Positions 41,665 through 53,601 of a DNA stretch of 64,000 nt are shown in pieces. Numbering within the stretch: the first letter of the stretch is position 1; each line of letters begins with the position of its first letter. The position numbers were made by a program, and so were the translations under genes. The stretch comes from Myxococcales bacterium 68-20. Its GTDB lineage: Bacteria > Myxococcota_A > Polyangia > Polyangiales > Polyangiaceae. Where the stretch lies: assembly GCA_001899635.1 (NCBI GenBank), contig MKVQ01000010.1, positions 154,582 through 218,581 on the forward strand, in the 5' to 3' direction. The notes under the pieces were generated by a model. The model made no database searches, had not been told where the DNA came from, and saw nothing but the letters and a program-made list of their open reading frames with translations.

Positions 41665-42996
41665 ATGGCCGAGATCGCACCGCTCACGCCGCTCCGTTAC
41701 GACCTCTCCCGCCTCGCCGCGCCCGGCGACTTCGCGAAGGTCGTCGCACCGCCTTACGACGTCATCGACGCTGCGCAGCGCGCGGCGCTCGCGGCGCAGC
41801 ACCCGCACAACGTCGTCAAGCTCATCCTCCCGGAGGGCGAGGGCGACGCGAAGTACGAGAACGCGCGCGAGCTCTTCACCGCGTGGCGCGAACAGGGCGC
41901 GCTCGTCCGCGACGACGAGCCGGCGTTCTACCGCTACGAGCAGACGTTCACCCCGCCGGGCGGTGGCAAGCCCCTCACGCGGCGCGGCTTCCTCGGCCTC
42001 GTGAAGGTCGTCCCGCTCGACAAGGGCATCGTGCTCCCGCACGAGCGCACGCTCTCGGGCCCGAAGGAAGACCGCCTCAAGCTCTTCCGCGCGACGCGCA
42101 CGAACTTCTCGCCCGGCTTCATGCTCTATCGCGATCCGGAGAAGAAGCTCGACGCGGCCCTCGCCAACGGGACGGAGCTCGTGCGCTTCGAGACCGCCGA
42201 CGGCATCGTGCACTCGCTCGCGAAGGTCACGGACAAGGACGCGATTCGCACGATCGTCAGCGGTGTCGCCACCTCGTCGCTCCTCATCGCGGATGGCCAC
42301 CACCGCTACGAGACCGCGCTTCGCTACTCGCAGGAAGCGGCCGCCGCCGGCTCCTCCAGCGTGGAGCGTCCCGAGCACGCGTACTTCATGGTCTTCTTCG
42401 CGAACGGCGACGACCCCGATCTGGTCGTCTTCCCGACGCACCGCCACGTGCACTCGCTGCCGAGCTTCGACTTCGCCGAGGCGGTGAAGGGCGCGAGCGA
42501 GCTCTTCGACGTGACGCCGCTCCCGCCGGGGGCGAGCGCCGACGTCTACACGGACGCGCTCGCGAAGTCGGGCGCCGAACGTCCGTCGCTCGTCATCTGC
42601 GCCGGTGACGGGCGCGCCTCGCTCCTCGCGCTCAAGGACGGCGTCGATCTCGCAGCGCACCCGATCCTCGGCAAGCGCGTCGCCGAGCTCCGCAGCACCG
42701 ACGTCGCCCTCCTCCACATGGGGATCTTCGAGCCGGTCCTCGGCATCACACCCGAGGCGCAGGCCGCGAAGACGAACATCTGGTACGTGCAGGATGCCGC
42801 CGCCGCGCTCGCCGACCTCCGGGCCAACAAGGGCCAGACGCTCTTCTTGATGAACGGGACGCCCGTCGCGCAGGTCCGCGCCGTGGCCGAGGCCGGCGAA
42901 GTGATGCCGCAGAAGAGCACCTTCTTCTTCCCGAAGGTCCTGACCGGCCTCTGCATCCACACGCTCGAGGGCGACCGCTCCGTCACGAGCGTCTGA
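41665..42996 (+). CDS. DUF1015 family protein
   Basis: A 443-residue cytoplasmic protein of the DUF1015 family. The conserved N-terminus is APLTPLRYDLSRLA...KVVAPPYDVID, followed by NVVKLILPEGEGD, FYRYEQTFTPPGG and HERTLSGPKEDRLKLFRATRTNFSPGFMLY. The signature SSLLIADGHHRYETALRY is present. The end FFFPKVLTGLCIHTLE is also typical. Family members are widespread; their biochemical role is not established to my knowledge, although some lie near serine or NAD metabolism genes. It stands alone here, 79 bases after the DUF1566 operon. Confidence 0.93.
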   Translation: MAEIAPLTPLRYDLSRLAAPGDFAKVVAPPYDVIDAAQRAALAAQHPHNVVKLILPEGEGDAKYENARELFTAWREQGALVRDDEPAFYRYEQTFTPPGGGKPLTRRGFLGLVKVVPLDKGIVLPHERTLSGPKEDRLKLFRATRTNFSPGFMLYRDPEKKLDAALANGTELVRFETADGIVHSLAKVTDKDAIRTIVSGVATSSLLIADGHHRYETALRYSQEAAAAGSSSVERPEHAYFMVFFANGDDPDLVVFPTHRHVHSLPSFDFAEAVKGASELFDVTPLPPGASADVYTDALAKSGAERPSLVICAGDGRASLLALKDGVDLAAHPILGKRVAELRSTDVALLHMGIFEPVLGITPEAQAAKTNIWYVQDAAAALADLRANKGQTLFLMNGTPVAQVRAVAEAGEVMPQKSTFFFPKVLTGLCIHTLEGDRSVTSV

Positions 42997-43299
42997 CCCG
43001 GCCTTGGCGTCTCGAGGTGCGGGAGCCGATCTCCCGCCCTCGAGCACGTGCCAAAGGGGGAAAGCAGGGCAGGGGGCCGTCCACCGCGCGCCCCCGCGCA
43101 GGCGGTGCGCCTCGCGCGTTCCATCCGCGCGCGTCGCCAGGACGCGGGACGTCCGAGCTCGCGACCGCGCGCGGCCAAAAGCCGCTCGTGGGTGCTCGGG
43201 CGGAACTGGTGGCGTCGTTCTGACCACCTCTCGTGACCCGCGGCCTCGACCGCTGACGAGCTCGCGCTGACGGAAGTCCGGCACTAGTCATGCTGGTTT

Positions 43300-43465
43300 C
43301 CGCTGGCTAGGTTCCGCAGAAGAAGCTGCGGCCCGTTCGCACCCCGTCCGTCGACGGGAAGATCTCCGCGCGCGGCTCCCCATGAAGCAACTGAACGAAC
43401 CGGACGATAGAAAGTGGAGAGAGAGAGCTCGAGGACCCCATCGAGCTCTCCTATTTGGCTAGTTT
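43300..43465 (+). ncRNA. Candidate small structured RNA upstream of lon
   Basis: Three ordered hairpins: CCGCAG/CTGCGG (43314-43331), CCCGTC/GACGGG (43343-43358) and a ten-base-pair stem with T-rich tail (43423-43462). No reading frame crosses them. It could be a small RNA, a leader element, or just a distant terminator of the DUF1015 transcript. Ends are approximate; no known RNA family was recognised. Confidence 0.3.
43423..43462 (+). terminator. Rho-independent terminator-like hairpin
   Basis: GAGAGCTCGA (43423-43432) pairs perfectly with TCGAGCTCTC (43441-43450), with an eight-base loop, followed by CTATTTGGCTAGTTTT. This is the most classical terminator in the window and isolates lon from upstream transcription. 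Confidence 0.65.
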
Positions 43466-43568
43466 TGCCGGTAGCTTCGCGATAATCACGAAAGGGTAGA
43501 CGTAGATTCGGCGGGCCTCACGTCCGTCAGGCGGACACCCCAACAGCCCCGATTGAGAGGTCGAGCAC

Positions 43569-45974
<2,406 letters not shown>

Positions 45975-46022
45975 AGTGGACTGACGGATCGCGACGCACG
46001 TCGCGTCAGTCACGTCTCGAGA

Positions 46023-46060
46023 GAAAGAGCGCTCGCTTCGGCCGGCGCTCTTTCGCATTT
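46023..46060 (+). terminator. Terminator after lon
   Basis: GAAAGAGCGC (46023-46032) pairs perfectly with GCGCTCTTTC (46045-46054), loop 12 bases, followed by GCATTT. A second hairpin (CGCGAC/GTCGCG flanked by CTGA/TCAG) lies just before it at about 45982-46010. Together they should end the lon transcript. Confidence 0.65.
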
Positions 46061-46076
46061 CCGGGGCGACGTTCTT

Positions 46077-46089
46077 GGGGCGCAGCCCC
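46077..46089 (+). repeat. Short hairpin repeat GGGGCGCAGCCCC (copy 1)
   Basis: Same 13-mer as at 55972-55984, located between the lon terminator and the third kinase gene. Confidence 0.5.
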
Positions 46090-46095
46090 GATTGG

Positions 46096-47670
46096 ATGTC
46101 TCGATCGAATGCCGTACGATCGCCGGCGGAGACCAAACGGGTGACCTCCCCTTCCGTGCCCCGCCCACTCCCTGCCGGCGCCGCGCCCGCGAAGAGCGAG
46201 GAAGGAGGGCTCGTCCCGCTCGTCCCGCTCGTCCCGTCGCGCGAGTCGGACGGGTTCGTCCTCGAGCCGGGGCGGACGATCGCGAAGAAGTACGTCCTCG
46301 ACCGACCGGCGGGCTTCGGCGGGATGGCGCAGCTGTGGGTCGCGACGAACCAGGCGACGGGCGCAGAGGTCTGCGTGAAGCTGTTGGTCCCCGATCCCGA
46401 GAAGGGGCACGACGAGGAGCTCGTCGCGCGCTTCCGCCGGGAGGCTCACGCCGTCGCGAGCTTGAGCCATCGCGCGATCGTTCGCGTGTTCGATCTCCTC
46501 GAGATCGACGAGACGGGCGCCGCGATGAAGGACAAGACGCGCGAGCCCTACGGCTACGCGATCGTGATGGAGCTTCTCCGCGGTGAGAACCTCGGCGACG
46601 TGCTCGCGAAGCGCGGCAAGATCCCGACGGAGGAGGCGCTCGACCTCTTTCTCCCGGTCCTGTCGGCGCTCGGACACGCGCACCGCGCGGCGATCATCCA
46701 TCGCGACCTCAAGCCGGACAACATCTTCCTGGCGACGGAGCCAGACGGACACGTGATCCCGAAGGTGCTCGACTTCGGCGTCTCGAAGCTCGAAGGCGGC
46801 GCCACGATCACGATCGACGGCGTCGTCGTGGGAACGCCGAGCTTCATGTCACCCGAGCAGGCGAAGGGCGCGCGAAGCATCGACGCTCGCAGCGACGTCT
46901 TCTCCGCCGGCATCCTGTTCTACATGATGGTCGGCGGCCGAAACCCCTTCGACGACGGGTCGACGTTCGCGTCGACTGTCGAGGCCGTCCTCCGCCGCGA
47001 GGTGCCCCCGATCCCCGAGCTCGCGCCGGAGATCTGGTCGGTGATCGAGCGAGCGATCCGGAAGGATCCGGCGGCGCGCTTCGGCGATGCCACCGAGATG
47101 AGCATCGCGCTCCGGAAGGCCTCGGGACGGCGCTCGCCGACCGAGTCCGATCCGAACATCCCGCTTCCCGCGGTCGCGTCGCACAGCGTCGTCGAGCCCG
47201 GAAGCGGATCCGGGACGAACGAGATGCCGGCGTCGAGCGTCCTCTCGCGTCCGGATGCGAGCGACGGCGCAGCGCGCCGCCGTCGCACGATCGTCGCGGG
47301 AATCGTCGGCGCGTGCGGTGCGGTGATCGTGGCCGCGCTCGTCACGGTGCTCTCGGGTCCGCGTGCGTCCGGTACATCGGACGTCGCCCGTCAGGAGTCG
47401 GGACCGAGCACCTCCGCCGTCACGGTCGCCCAAGGCGTGGACACCGTGGCCGAGAGCGCGCCCGCCGACACGGTGGCGGCAAGCGGCCCCGTCGCGCCTG
47501 CCGTCACGCCTGCGACCAGCGGTTCGGTCGCGCCGCCCGTGGTGCCGAGAGGGCGGGCGTCGGTCCAGCCGGCAGGGGCCGCGCGCTCCGCGGTCGCGCC
47601 GCGGCGCCAGAGCGCTCCTGTGCGAAAGCCAGGAGAGGAGCCCCACAAGGCGCGTGACCCGGGCTTCTGA
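46096..47670 (+). CDS. Membrane-anchored Ser/Thr protein kinase (Hanks type)
   Basis: A 524-residue kinase from the ATG at 46096; the frame is open to a TTG at 46075, and a GTG at 46141 is another option. Catalytic features are intact: FGGMAQLW, Lys in VCVKLL, HRDLKPDN, DFGVSK and MSPEQ. A nine-base tandem repeat codes LVPLVPLVP in the N-terminal lead. One membrane segment lies near 396-418 (TIVAGIVGACGAVIVAALVTVL) after RRRR. The extracytoplasmic tail is Ala/Val/Pro-rich. The hom gene starts 18 bases later, so the two may share a transcript. Confidence 0.94.
   Translation: MSRSNAVRSPAETKRVTSPSVPRPLPAGAAPAKSEEGGLVPLVPLVPSRESDGFVLEPGRTIAKKYVLDRPAGFGGMAQLWVATNQATGAEVCVKLLVPDPEKGHDEELVARFRREAHAVASLSHRAIVRVFDLLEIDETGAAMKDKTREPYGYAIVMELLRGENLGDVLAKRGKIPTEEALDLFLPVLSALGHAHRAAIIHRDLKPDNIFLATEPDGHVIPKVLDFGVSKLEGGATITIDGVVVGTPSFMSPEQAKGARSIDARSDVFSAGILFYMMVGGRNPFDDGSTFASTVEAVLRREVPPIPELAPEIWSVIERAIRKDPAARFGDATEMSIALRKASGRRSPTESDPNIPLPAVASHSVVEPGSGSGTNEMPASSVLSRPDASDGAARRRRTIVAGIVGACGAVIVAALVTVLSGPRASGTSDVARQESGPSTSAVTVAQGVDTVAESAPADTVAASGPVAPAVTPATSGSVAPPVVPRGRASVQPAGAARSAVAPRRQSAPVRKPGEEPHKARDPGF
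46205..46237 (+). repeat. 9-bp tandem repeat (CTCGTCCCG) in kinase N-terminus
   Basis: About three copies of CTCGTCCCG encode the LVP repeat of the kinase's N-terminal lead. Low-complexity and prone to in-frame slippage. Confidence 0.75.
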
Positions 47671-47688
47671 TCCGGCGAGCATGCCGGG

Positions 47689-48978
47689 ATGATCAAGGTC
47701 GGCCTGCTGGGGTGCGGCACCGTCGGCGGCGGCGTCGTTCAGCTTCTGCGCGCGAACGCGTCGTACATCGCGGCGCGCGTCGGCGCTCCCATCGACATCG
47801 CCCGTGTCCTCGTTCGTGATCCGAGCAAGGTCCGCGTGCCCGAGCTCGATCGGGGACGCATCACGACGGACGCCTCGGCGGTGCTCGACGATCCCACGAT
47901 CGACGTCGTCGTCGAGGTGATGGGCGGTGTCGACCCCGCGCGCGAGTACCTCGGTGCAGCGATCGCGGCAGGCAAGCAGATCGTCACCGCGAACAAGATG
48001 CTCCTCGCGCTCCACGGCGCCGACCTCCTCGAGCGCGCGCGCAAGCACGGGGTCGACCTCGCCTTCGAGGGCGCCGTCGGCGGCGGGATCCCGGTGATCC
48101 GCGTTCTTCGTGACTCGCTCGCGAGCGACACGATCGTGAGCCTCTGCGGGATCATCAACGGGACGTCCAACTACGTCCTCACGCGCATGCGCCAGGACGG
48201 GCTGTCGTTCGCGGATGCCGTCAAGGAGGCGCAAGACAAGGGGTACGCCGAGGCGGATCCGACGCTCGATGTCGGTGGTGGAGACGCCGCGCACAAGCTC
48301 GTCGTCCTCTCGATGCTCGCCTTCGGCGCGCGCCTCGACGGCGCCCGCGTCCCGACCGAGGGCATCGACGCCGTCGAGCCGATCGATCATGCGTTCGCGG
48401 AGCGTTTCGGATTCGTGGTGAAGCAGCTCGCGATCGCGAAGCTCGCGAGAGATGGATCGGCGCTCGAGCTGCGCGTGCACCCGGCGTTGGTCGCCAAGGA
48501 CACGGCGCTTGCGAACACCAGCGGCGTCCTGAACGCCGTAGCGATCGAGGGACGGGCGCTCGGGCCGTGCCTGCTCTCCGGGCGTGGGGCCGGCGACATG
48601 CCGACGGCGGTGAGCGTGGTCGCCGACCTCGTCGACGTCGCGAGCGCGAAGAAGAGCGGCATATCGGGCAACATGACGCGCGCGATCCGGCTCGGTGAGC
48701 GGAAGCTCGCGCCGATGGCCGACGTGGAGACGCGCTACTACGTCCGCTTCTCCGTCTTCGATCGCCCCGGTGTCCTCGCGAAGATCACTGGCGCGCTCGG
48801 CGAGCGCGGCGTGTCTATCGAGCAGCTCGTGCAGCAGGGCAGGGGGACGGAAGACGTCCCCGTCGACGTCGTCATGTTGACGCACGAGGCGAAGGAGGCG
48901 GCGATCCAGGCCGCGCTCGAGGTGATCGGCAAGAGCGACTACGTCGCCCACGCACCGCGGATGATCCGCGTGCACTGA
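47689..48978 (+). CDS. hom: Homoserine dehydrogenase
   Basis: A 429-residue enzyme that reduces aspartate semialdehyde to homoserine with NAD(P)H, on the route to threonine and methionine. The Rossmann motif GLLGCGTVGGGV is at the N-terminus. The catalytic region has VTANKMLLALHG, LAFEGAVGGGIPVIRVLRDSLASD and the family signature INGTSNYVLTRM...ADPTLDVGGGDAAHKLVVLS. A C-terminal ACT domain (YYVRFSVFDRPGVLAKITGALGERGVSIEQLVQQG) suggests feedback regulation by an amino acid. Monofunctional, with no aspartokinase fusion. Length is normal. Confidence 0.97.
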   Translation: MIKVGLLGCGTVGGGVVQLLRANASYIAARVGAPIDIARVLVRDPSKVRVPELDRGRITTDASAVLDDPTIDVVVEVMGGVDPAREYLGAAIAAGKQIVTANKMLLALHGADLLERARKHGVDLAFEGAVGGGIPVIRVLRDSLASDTIVSLCGIINGTSNYVLTRMRQDGLSFADAVKEAQDKGYAEADPTLDVGGGDAAHKLVVLSMLAFGARLDGARVPTEGIDAVEPIDHAFAERFGFVVKQLAIAKLARDGSALELRVHPALVAKDTALANTSGVLNAVAIEGRALGPCLLSGRGAGDMPTAVSVVADLVDVASAKKSGISGNMTRAIRLGERKLAPMADVETRYYVRFSVFDRPGVLAKITGALGERGVSIEQLVQQGRGTEDVPVDVVMLTHEAKEAAIQAALEVIGKSDYVAHAPRMIRVH

Positions 48979-49044
48979 GCTCGACGCGGTCTACCGCCAA
49001 TGCAGTTCGGTCAGGCCGCGGCCGCCAGAGACAGAAACAGGAAG

Positions 49045-49078
49045 ACGGGAAGGATTCATTGATCAATCGCCTTCCCGT
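49045..49078. terminator. Bidirectional terminator between hom and a convergent kinase gene
   Basis: ACGGGAAGG (49045-49053) pairs perfectly with CCTTCCCGT (49070-49078). The loop contains the palindrome ATTGATCAAT. It lies between two convergent genes and is the only AT-richer stretch nearby, fitting a shared terminator. Confidence 0.55.
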
Positions 49079-49164
49079 TGAATCGCTCTCGGTTCGCTTG
49101 AACGAACGGCGTAGGCGCTAGCGCCGAACGGTCGCGAGCGGCCGGCGCGCGAGCTCCGAGCTCG

Positions 49165-50667
49165 TCAGCCGCCGTGGATGGTGGCGTGGTCGTCGTCGTC
49201 GTCGATGAGAGCGTCGCGTGCTGCCCGGAGCTCGGTGCGGAGCTCGCGGGCGGACTCGTGACGGACGTTCGGGTCGATCGACATCGCGCGCGTGATGATG
49301 TCGTCGAGCAGCGGATCGAGGCCCGCCACGAGCTCCGACGCGCGCCGAGGGGGCTCGGTGCACTTCTTGAGGAACAGCTCGACGATGCTGTACGCCTCGT
49401 AGGGGAGCGCGCCCGTCAGCGCCTCGAACATCGTCACACCGAGCGAGTAGACGTCGGTGCGCACGTCGAGGGTGTCTCCGCGCGTCTGCTCCGGCGACAT
49501 GTACGCCGGCGAGCCGCACAGCATGCCGCTCACCGTGATCTCGACGCTGTCGCCGTCGCCGGGATCGCGCAGCTTTGCCAGGCCGAAGTCGCACACCTTA
49601 ACGAGGTCGCACGGCTCGCCGTCGTCGTCCGCGTCCGGGACGACCATCACGTTCTCGGGCTTGATGTCGCGATGGATGACGCCCTGCGCATGGGCGAAGA
49701 CGAGCGCGCGAGAGACCTGGATGCCGATGTCGACGACGCGCCTCGGCGGCAGCGGTCCGTCGGCAGCGAGGATCGCCTCGAGCGTGCGTCCGGCGACGAG
49801 CTCCATCACGAGGTAGAGCTCGCCGCTCTCCTCGCCGAAGTCGATGATGCGCGTGACGTTCACGTGCTCGAGCTTGCTCGCGGTGAGCGCCTCGGACTTG
49901 AACCGGCGAATGAACTGCGACTCGGCCTGGTTCTCGGCGTGGAGGATCTTCACCGCCACCGAGCGCCGGAGGTCCTTGTGCGTCGCCCGGTAGACCGTCG
50001 CCGCTGCTCCACGCCCGATGGGAGCGTCGATCTGGTACTTGCCCGCGAGGACCCGCCCGACGCGCGGATCGGCGGTTCGGCTCGTCGAGGGCGGCGCCTG
50101 CGTACGACTGCTCACCGACGACGGCGCATGATCGCGAAGGCTCGACGGGGATCGATCGCCCACCGTTGCAGGCGGAGCAGGCGGAGCGACGGTGTTTGCC
50201 GTCGCCGGGCCCGGAGCCGCGGTGTCCGGCGTGCCGAACGAGGTCGGCGGAAGCACGATCCGCGAGGGCACGGCGTCGACCATCGTGTCGTCGGGTGGCC
50301 CATCGGGCGGATCCGAGTCCTCGTCGTCCTCGTCGTCCTCGGGGGGCGGCGGCTCCGTGTGCCACGGCTCGTCGAGGCGCTCCACGAGCGCGAAGAGCTC
50401 GGCCATTTGCACGCGCGTGACCGGGCGCACGGAGAGCGGGTAGCCGTCGGGCCGCGCGCTCCCGGCGGGCTCGGCGAGGAGAGAGACGTGCCCGATCCCG
50501 GGAACCTCGATGTGCAGCAGGTGCTGACCCGAGCCGAGCGGCGGCTCGACGAGGCTGACTATCTCGGTGCGCAGACGAAGGGCGCCGCGGATCACTCGTG
50601 CGATTTCACGGCTGTCCTGCGTCGCAAGGACGAGGCGGGGCAAAGCCACGCCGTCATTCTGCTGCAT
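49165..50667 (-). CDS. Cytosolic Ser/Thr protein kinase with N-terminal accessory domain
   Basis: A 500-residue kinase without a membrane segment, unlike the other three in this window. An N-terminal domain of about 100 residues comes first ([57 protein letters not shown]); its beta-rich pattern could be PilZ-like, which I cannot confirm. A very acidic Pro-rich linker ([10 protein letters not shown]) follows. The kinase domain is at the C-terminus: [14 protein letters not shown], Lys in [20 protein letters not shown] and MSPEQ. Catalytic residues are intact. It reads toward hom and ends about 185 bases from it. Confidence 0.93.
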   Translation of the reverse strand: MQQNDGVALPRLVLATQDSREIARVIRGALRLRTEIVSLVEPPLGSGQHLLHIEVPGIGHVSLLAEPAGSARPDGYPLSVRPVTRVQMAELFALVERLDEPWHTEPPPPEDDEDDEDSDPPDGPPDDTMVDAVPSRIVLPPTSFGTPDTAAPGPATANTVAPPAPPATVGDRSPSSLRDHAPSSVSSRTQAPPSTSRTADPRVGRVLAGKYQIDAPIGRGAAATVYRATHKDLRRSVAVKILHAENQAESQFIRRFKSEALTASKLEHVNVTRIIDFGEESGELYLVMELVAGRTLEAILAADGPLPPRRVVDIGIQVSRALVFAHAQGVIHRDIKPENVMVVPDADDDGEPCDLVKVCDFGLAKLRDPGDGDSVEITVSGMLCGSPAYMSPEQTRGDTLDVRTDVYSLGVTMFEALTGALPYEAYSIVELFLKKCTEPPRRASELVAGLDPLLDDIITRAMSIDPNVRHESARELRTELRAARDALIDDDDDHATIHGG

Positions 50668-50800
50668 TCATCGCGGAGAAGGAACCTGCAAGCTCGAGTG
50701 TGTCGGTCGGGATGGCATGTGAATGGACACTTCGCCGACCATCGCTCGCGTGTCCGTGTGAGGCCACGACCGCGAGGTCGCCATCACGAACGACGACCAG

Positions 50801-51639
50801 TCAGAGATCGACTTGCTCGGCGGCGCCTGCGCGCGCTCCGAGGAAGCGCGCGGCGGTCTCGTCGAACGTCTTCGGCACATCGGTGACGAAGAGGCGTGTC
50901 GAGCCTGGCTCGATGCTCGGAGCGCGAAGGAGATCGCGCTCGGCGAGGAACGAGGCGACCTCGCTCGCGACGACGGTGGCGCTGTCGAGGATCGTCACCT
51001 CCGGGCCGAGCATCTGCTTGGCCTCGCGCTCGATCACGTCGAACAAGAGCGGGTAGTGGGTGCAGCCGAGAATGACGACGTCGACGCCCGCCTTCGCGAG
51101 CGGCTCGAGGTATCGACGAGCCGCGAGCGCGGGGACCTCACCCTCGGTCCAACCTTCTTCGGCGAGGGGAACGAGCAGCGGCGCGGCCTGACCGTACGTC
51201 TCGATCCGTGTCGAGCAGGCTGCGATCGCACGCGGATATGCGCCGGACGCGATCGTCCCGGCAGTCGCGAGGACGCCGACCTTGAAGACCTTCGTCGCCG
51301 CCGCGGCTGCTCGAGCGCCGGGCTCGATCACGCCGAGCACCGGCAGGTCGAGCTCGACGCGGAGCCGCTCCGGCGCGACCGCGCTCACCGTGTTGCAGGC
51401 GATGACGATCGCCTTCACGCCCTTCGCCACGAGATGCCCCGCGCATGCGAGCGCGTAGCGCGTCACCGTGCCGGCGCCCTTCGTCCCGTACGGAACGCGC
51501 GCGGTGTCGCCGAGGTAGACGATGTCCTCGTTCGGCAGCGCCGCGCGTAGCGCGCGGACGACGGTGAGCCCGCCGAGCCCCGAGTCGAAGACGCCGAGCG
51601 GAGCGTCGCGACGAGGCGCGCCAGGTTTGGGCTGGATGC

Positions 51640-51643
<4 letters not shown>
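50801..51643 (-). CDS. murI: Glutamate racemase
   Basis: A 280-residue enzyme that makes D-glutamate for peptidoglycan. The GTG start at 51643 overlaps the pyrB stop (GTGA), and the frame continues upstream only as a shadow of pyrB. Family motifs are all present: [39 protein letters not shown] with the first catalytic Cys, and [12 protein letters not shown] with the second. The C-terminus is slightly extended ([15 protein letters not shown]). Translational coupling to pyrB is unusual. Confidence 0.96.
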
Positions 51644-52569
<926 letters not shown>

Positions 52570-52627
52570 CGGGCGCGACGCTTACCACGACGCTCGGCCG
52601 CCCTCCATAGGCGGCACCTTCACCGCA

Positions 52628-53482
52628 TCAGTTGAGGTAGCGCTTGTCCTTCGGCGGCTTCCGATTCTTGAGGTCATCCTCGAGGCCGCCCTGGACGATG
52701 CGGAGCGGCGGAGCCTTTCCGCTGCGCTTCGAGGGGCGCGGGCGCGCCCGCGGCTCGTCGCCGAGCAGCTGCTCGACCGTGATCCCTCCGCCGCGCCGCC
52801 GAAGCGATCCGAGACGGATACGTAGCCAGAGCGCGCGCACCGGCGACGGGCTCCCCGCGAGGAGGACGCCCGTGAGGATGCCTCCGAGCGGCGCGAGCGC
52901 ACCCTCGGCGGTCCCCTGGAGGAAGATGAGGGATAGGAAGGCGAGGGCGATCGTGAGCCAGTACAGCGTCCTCCCGCTCATCGGCAGGAAGAACATGAAG
53001 CGGATCTGGCGCTCGGCGTTCTCCTTTGACCACGCGATCACCGCCGCGGTGATCGCGGCCATCGGCCCGAATGCGATCGGCGGGTGGAACACGGCCTTGG
53101 CCGGCATGACGAACGAGCCCGCGAGGACGGCGAGGTTGCCGAGGACGACCGCGATCGCCAAAAATCGCACGAGCCTTCGGCCGCCCCATCGCCGCTCGAG
53201 GTCGGGCGTGAGGAAGTAGAGACCGAGCAGCGACCAGAGCGCGTGGCTGATCCCGTCGGGGGAGGTGAGGACGCCGGACGTCAGGAGCGTCCACGGGCGC
53301 TGGAGCGGGGCGGACGGGTCGAAGGCGAGCCACCGGAACAGCTCGATGCCCTTGGTGCCGCCGGGCGCCCAGTTCACGACCACGGCGCCCACGAGCGCGA
53401 AGACGCCGATGAGCGCGAGCAGGGCTTTCAGGGTGCGTCCCGGACGCGGGAACGCCGCCACGATCTCACCGGGCTCTCTCAT
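52628..53482 (-). CDS. Rhomboid-like membrane protein, probably catalytically inactive
   Basis: A 284-residue membrane protein with about six spans and a basic cytoplasmic tail. The rhomboid fold is suggested by SHALWSLLGLYFLTPDLERRWGGRRLVRFL (the HxxxNxxxLxxFG..LE..WG loop region) and by the GG.L.G last span (APLGGILTGVLLAG). The catalytic Ser of GxSG is replaced: the expected position reads FGPMAA (138-143). The catalytic His is replaced by Pro198. It is therefore likely a pseudoprotease that binds membrane clients. AAGGAGG directly abuts the ATG. Upstream sits a candidate promoter on this strand. Confidence 0.75.
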   Translation of the reverse strand: MREPGEIVAAFPRPGRTLKALLALIGVFALVGAVVVNWAPGGTKGIELFRWLAFDPSAPLQRPWTLLTSGVLTSPDGISHALWSLLGLYFLTPDLERRWGGRRLVRFLAIAVVLGNLAVLAGSFVMPAKAVFHPPIAFGPMAAITAAVIAWSKENAERQIRFMFFLPMSGRTLYWLTIALAFLSLIFLQGTAEGALAPLGGILTGVLLAGSPSPVRALWLRIRLGSLRRRGGGITVEQLLGDEPRARPRPSKRSGKAPPLRIVQGGLEDDLKNRKPPKDKRYLN

Positions 53483-53491
53483 CCTCCTTAG

Positions 53492-53520
53492 ACTCTAGTT
53501 TCGCACCGAAACATGGGCAA
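53492..53520 (-). promoter_or_regulatory. Candidate sigma-70 promoter of the rhomboid-like gene
   Basis: On the minus strand TTGCCC (53520-53515), a 17-base spacer, then TAGAGT (53497-53492). The predicted start of transcription falls within a few bases of the ATG at 53482, giving a very short or absent leader. Confidence 0.4.
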
Positions 53521-53601
53521 GGTCGCCCGGCGCGCAAAAGGGCCGGAAAGCTGACGCTTCGCCCGCGCGGAGGCGGCGCGGGCGGTTTGGGAAGGGGTGG
53601 C

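Larger units (their letters stand above)
42997..43568. other. Long intergenic region upstream of lon
   Basis: 572 bases without a convincing gene. The first 250 bases show only shadow frames. The plus strand from about 43300 to 43465 has three hairpins, the last followed by a T-rich stretch, which suggests a small RNA or a leader with a terminator. Between that and lon, only a GATAAT box (about 43480) and a small GTCCG/CGGAC hairpin are seen. Confidence 0.7.

Noticed and set aside
43464..43486. TTGCCG and GATAAT upstream of lon as a promoter
   Set aside because: The spacing is only about ten bases, too short for a sigma-70 promoter.
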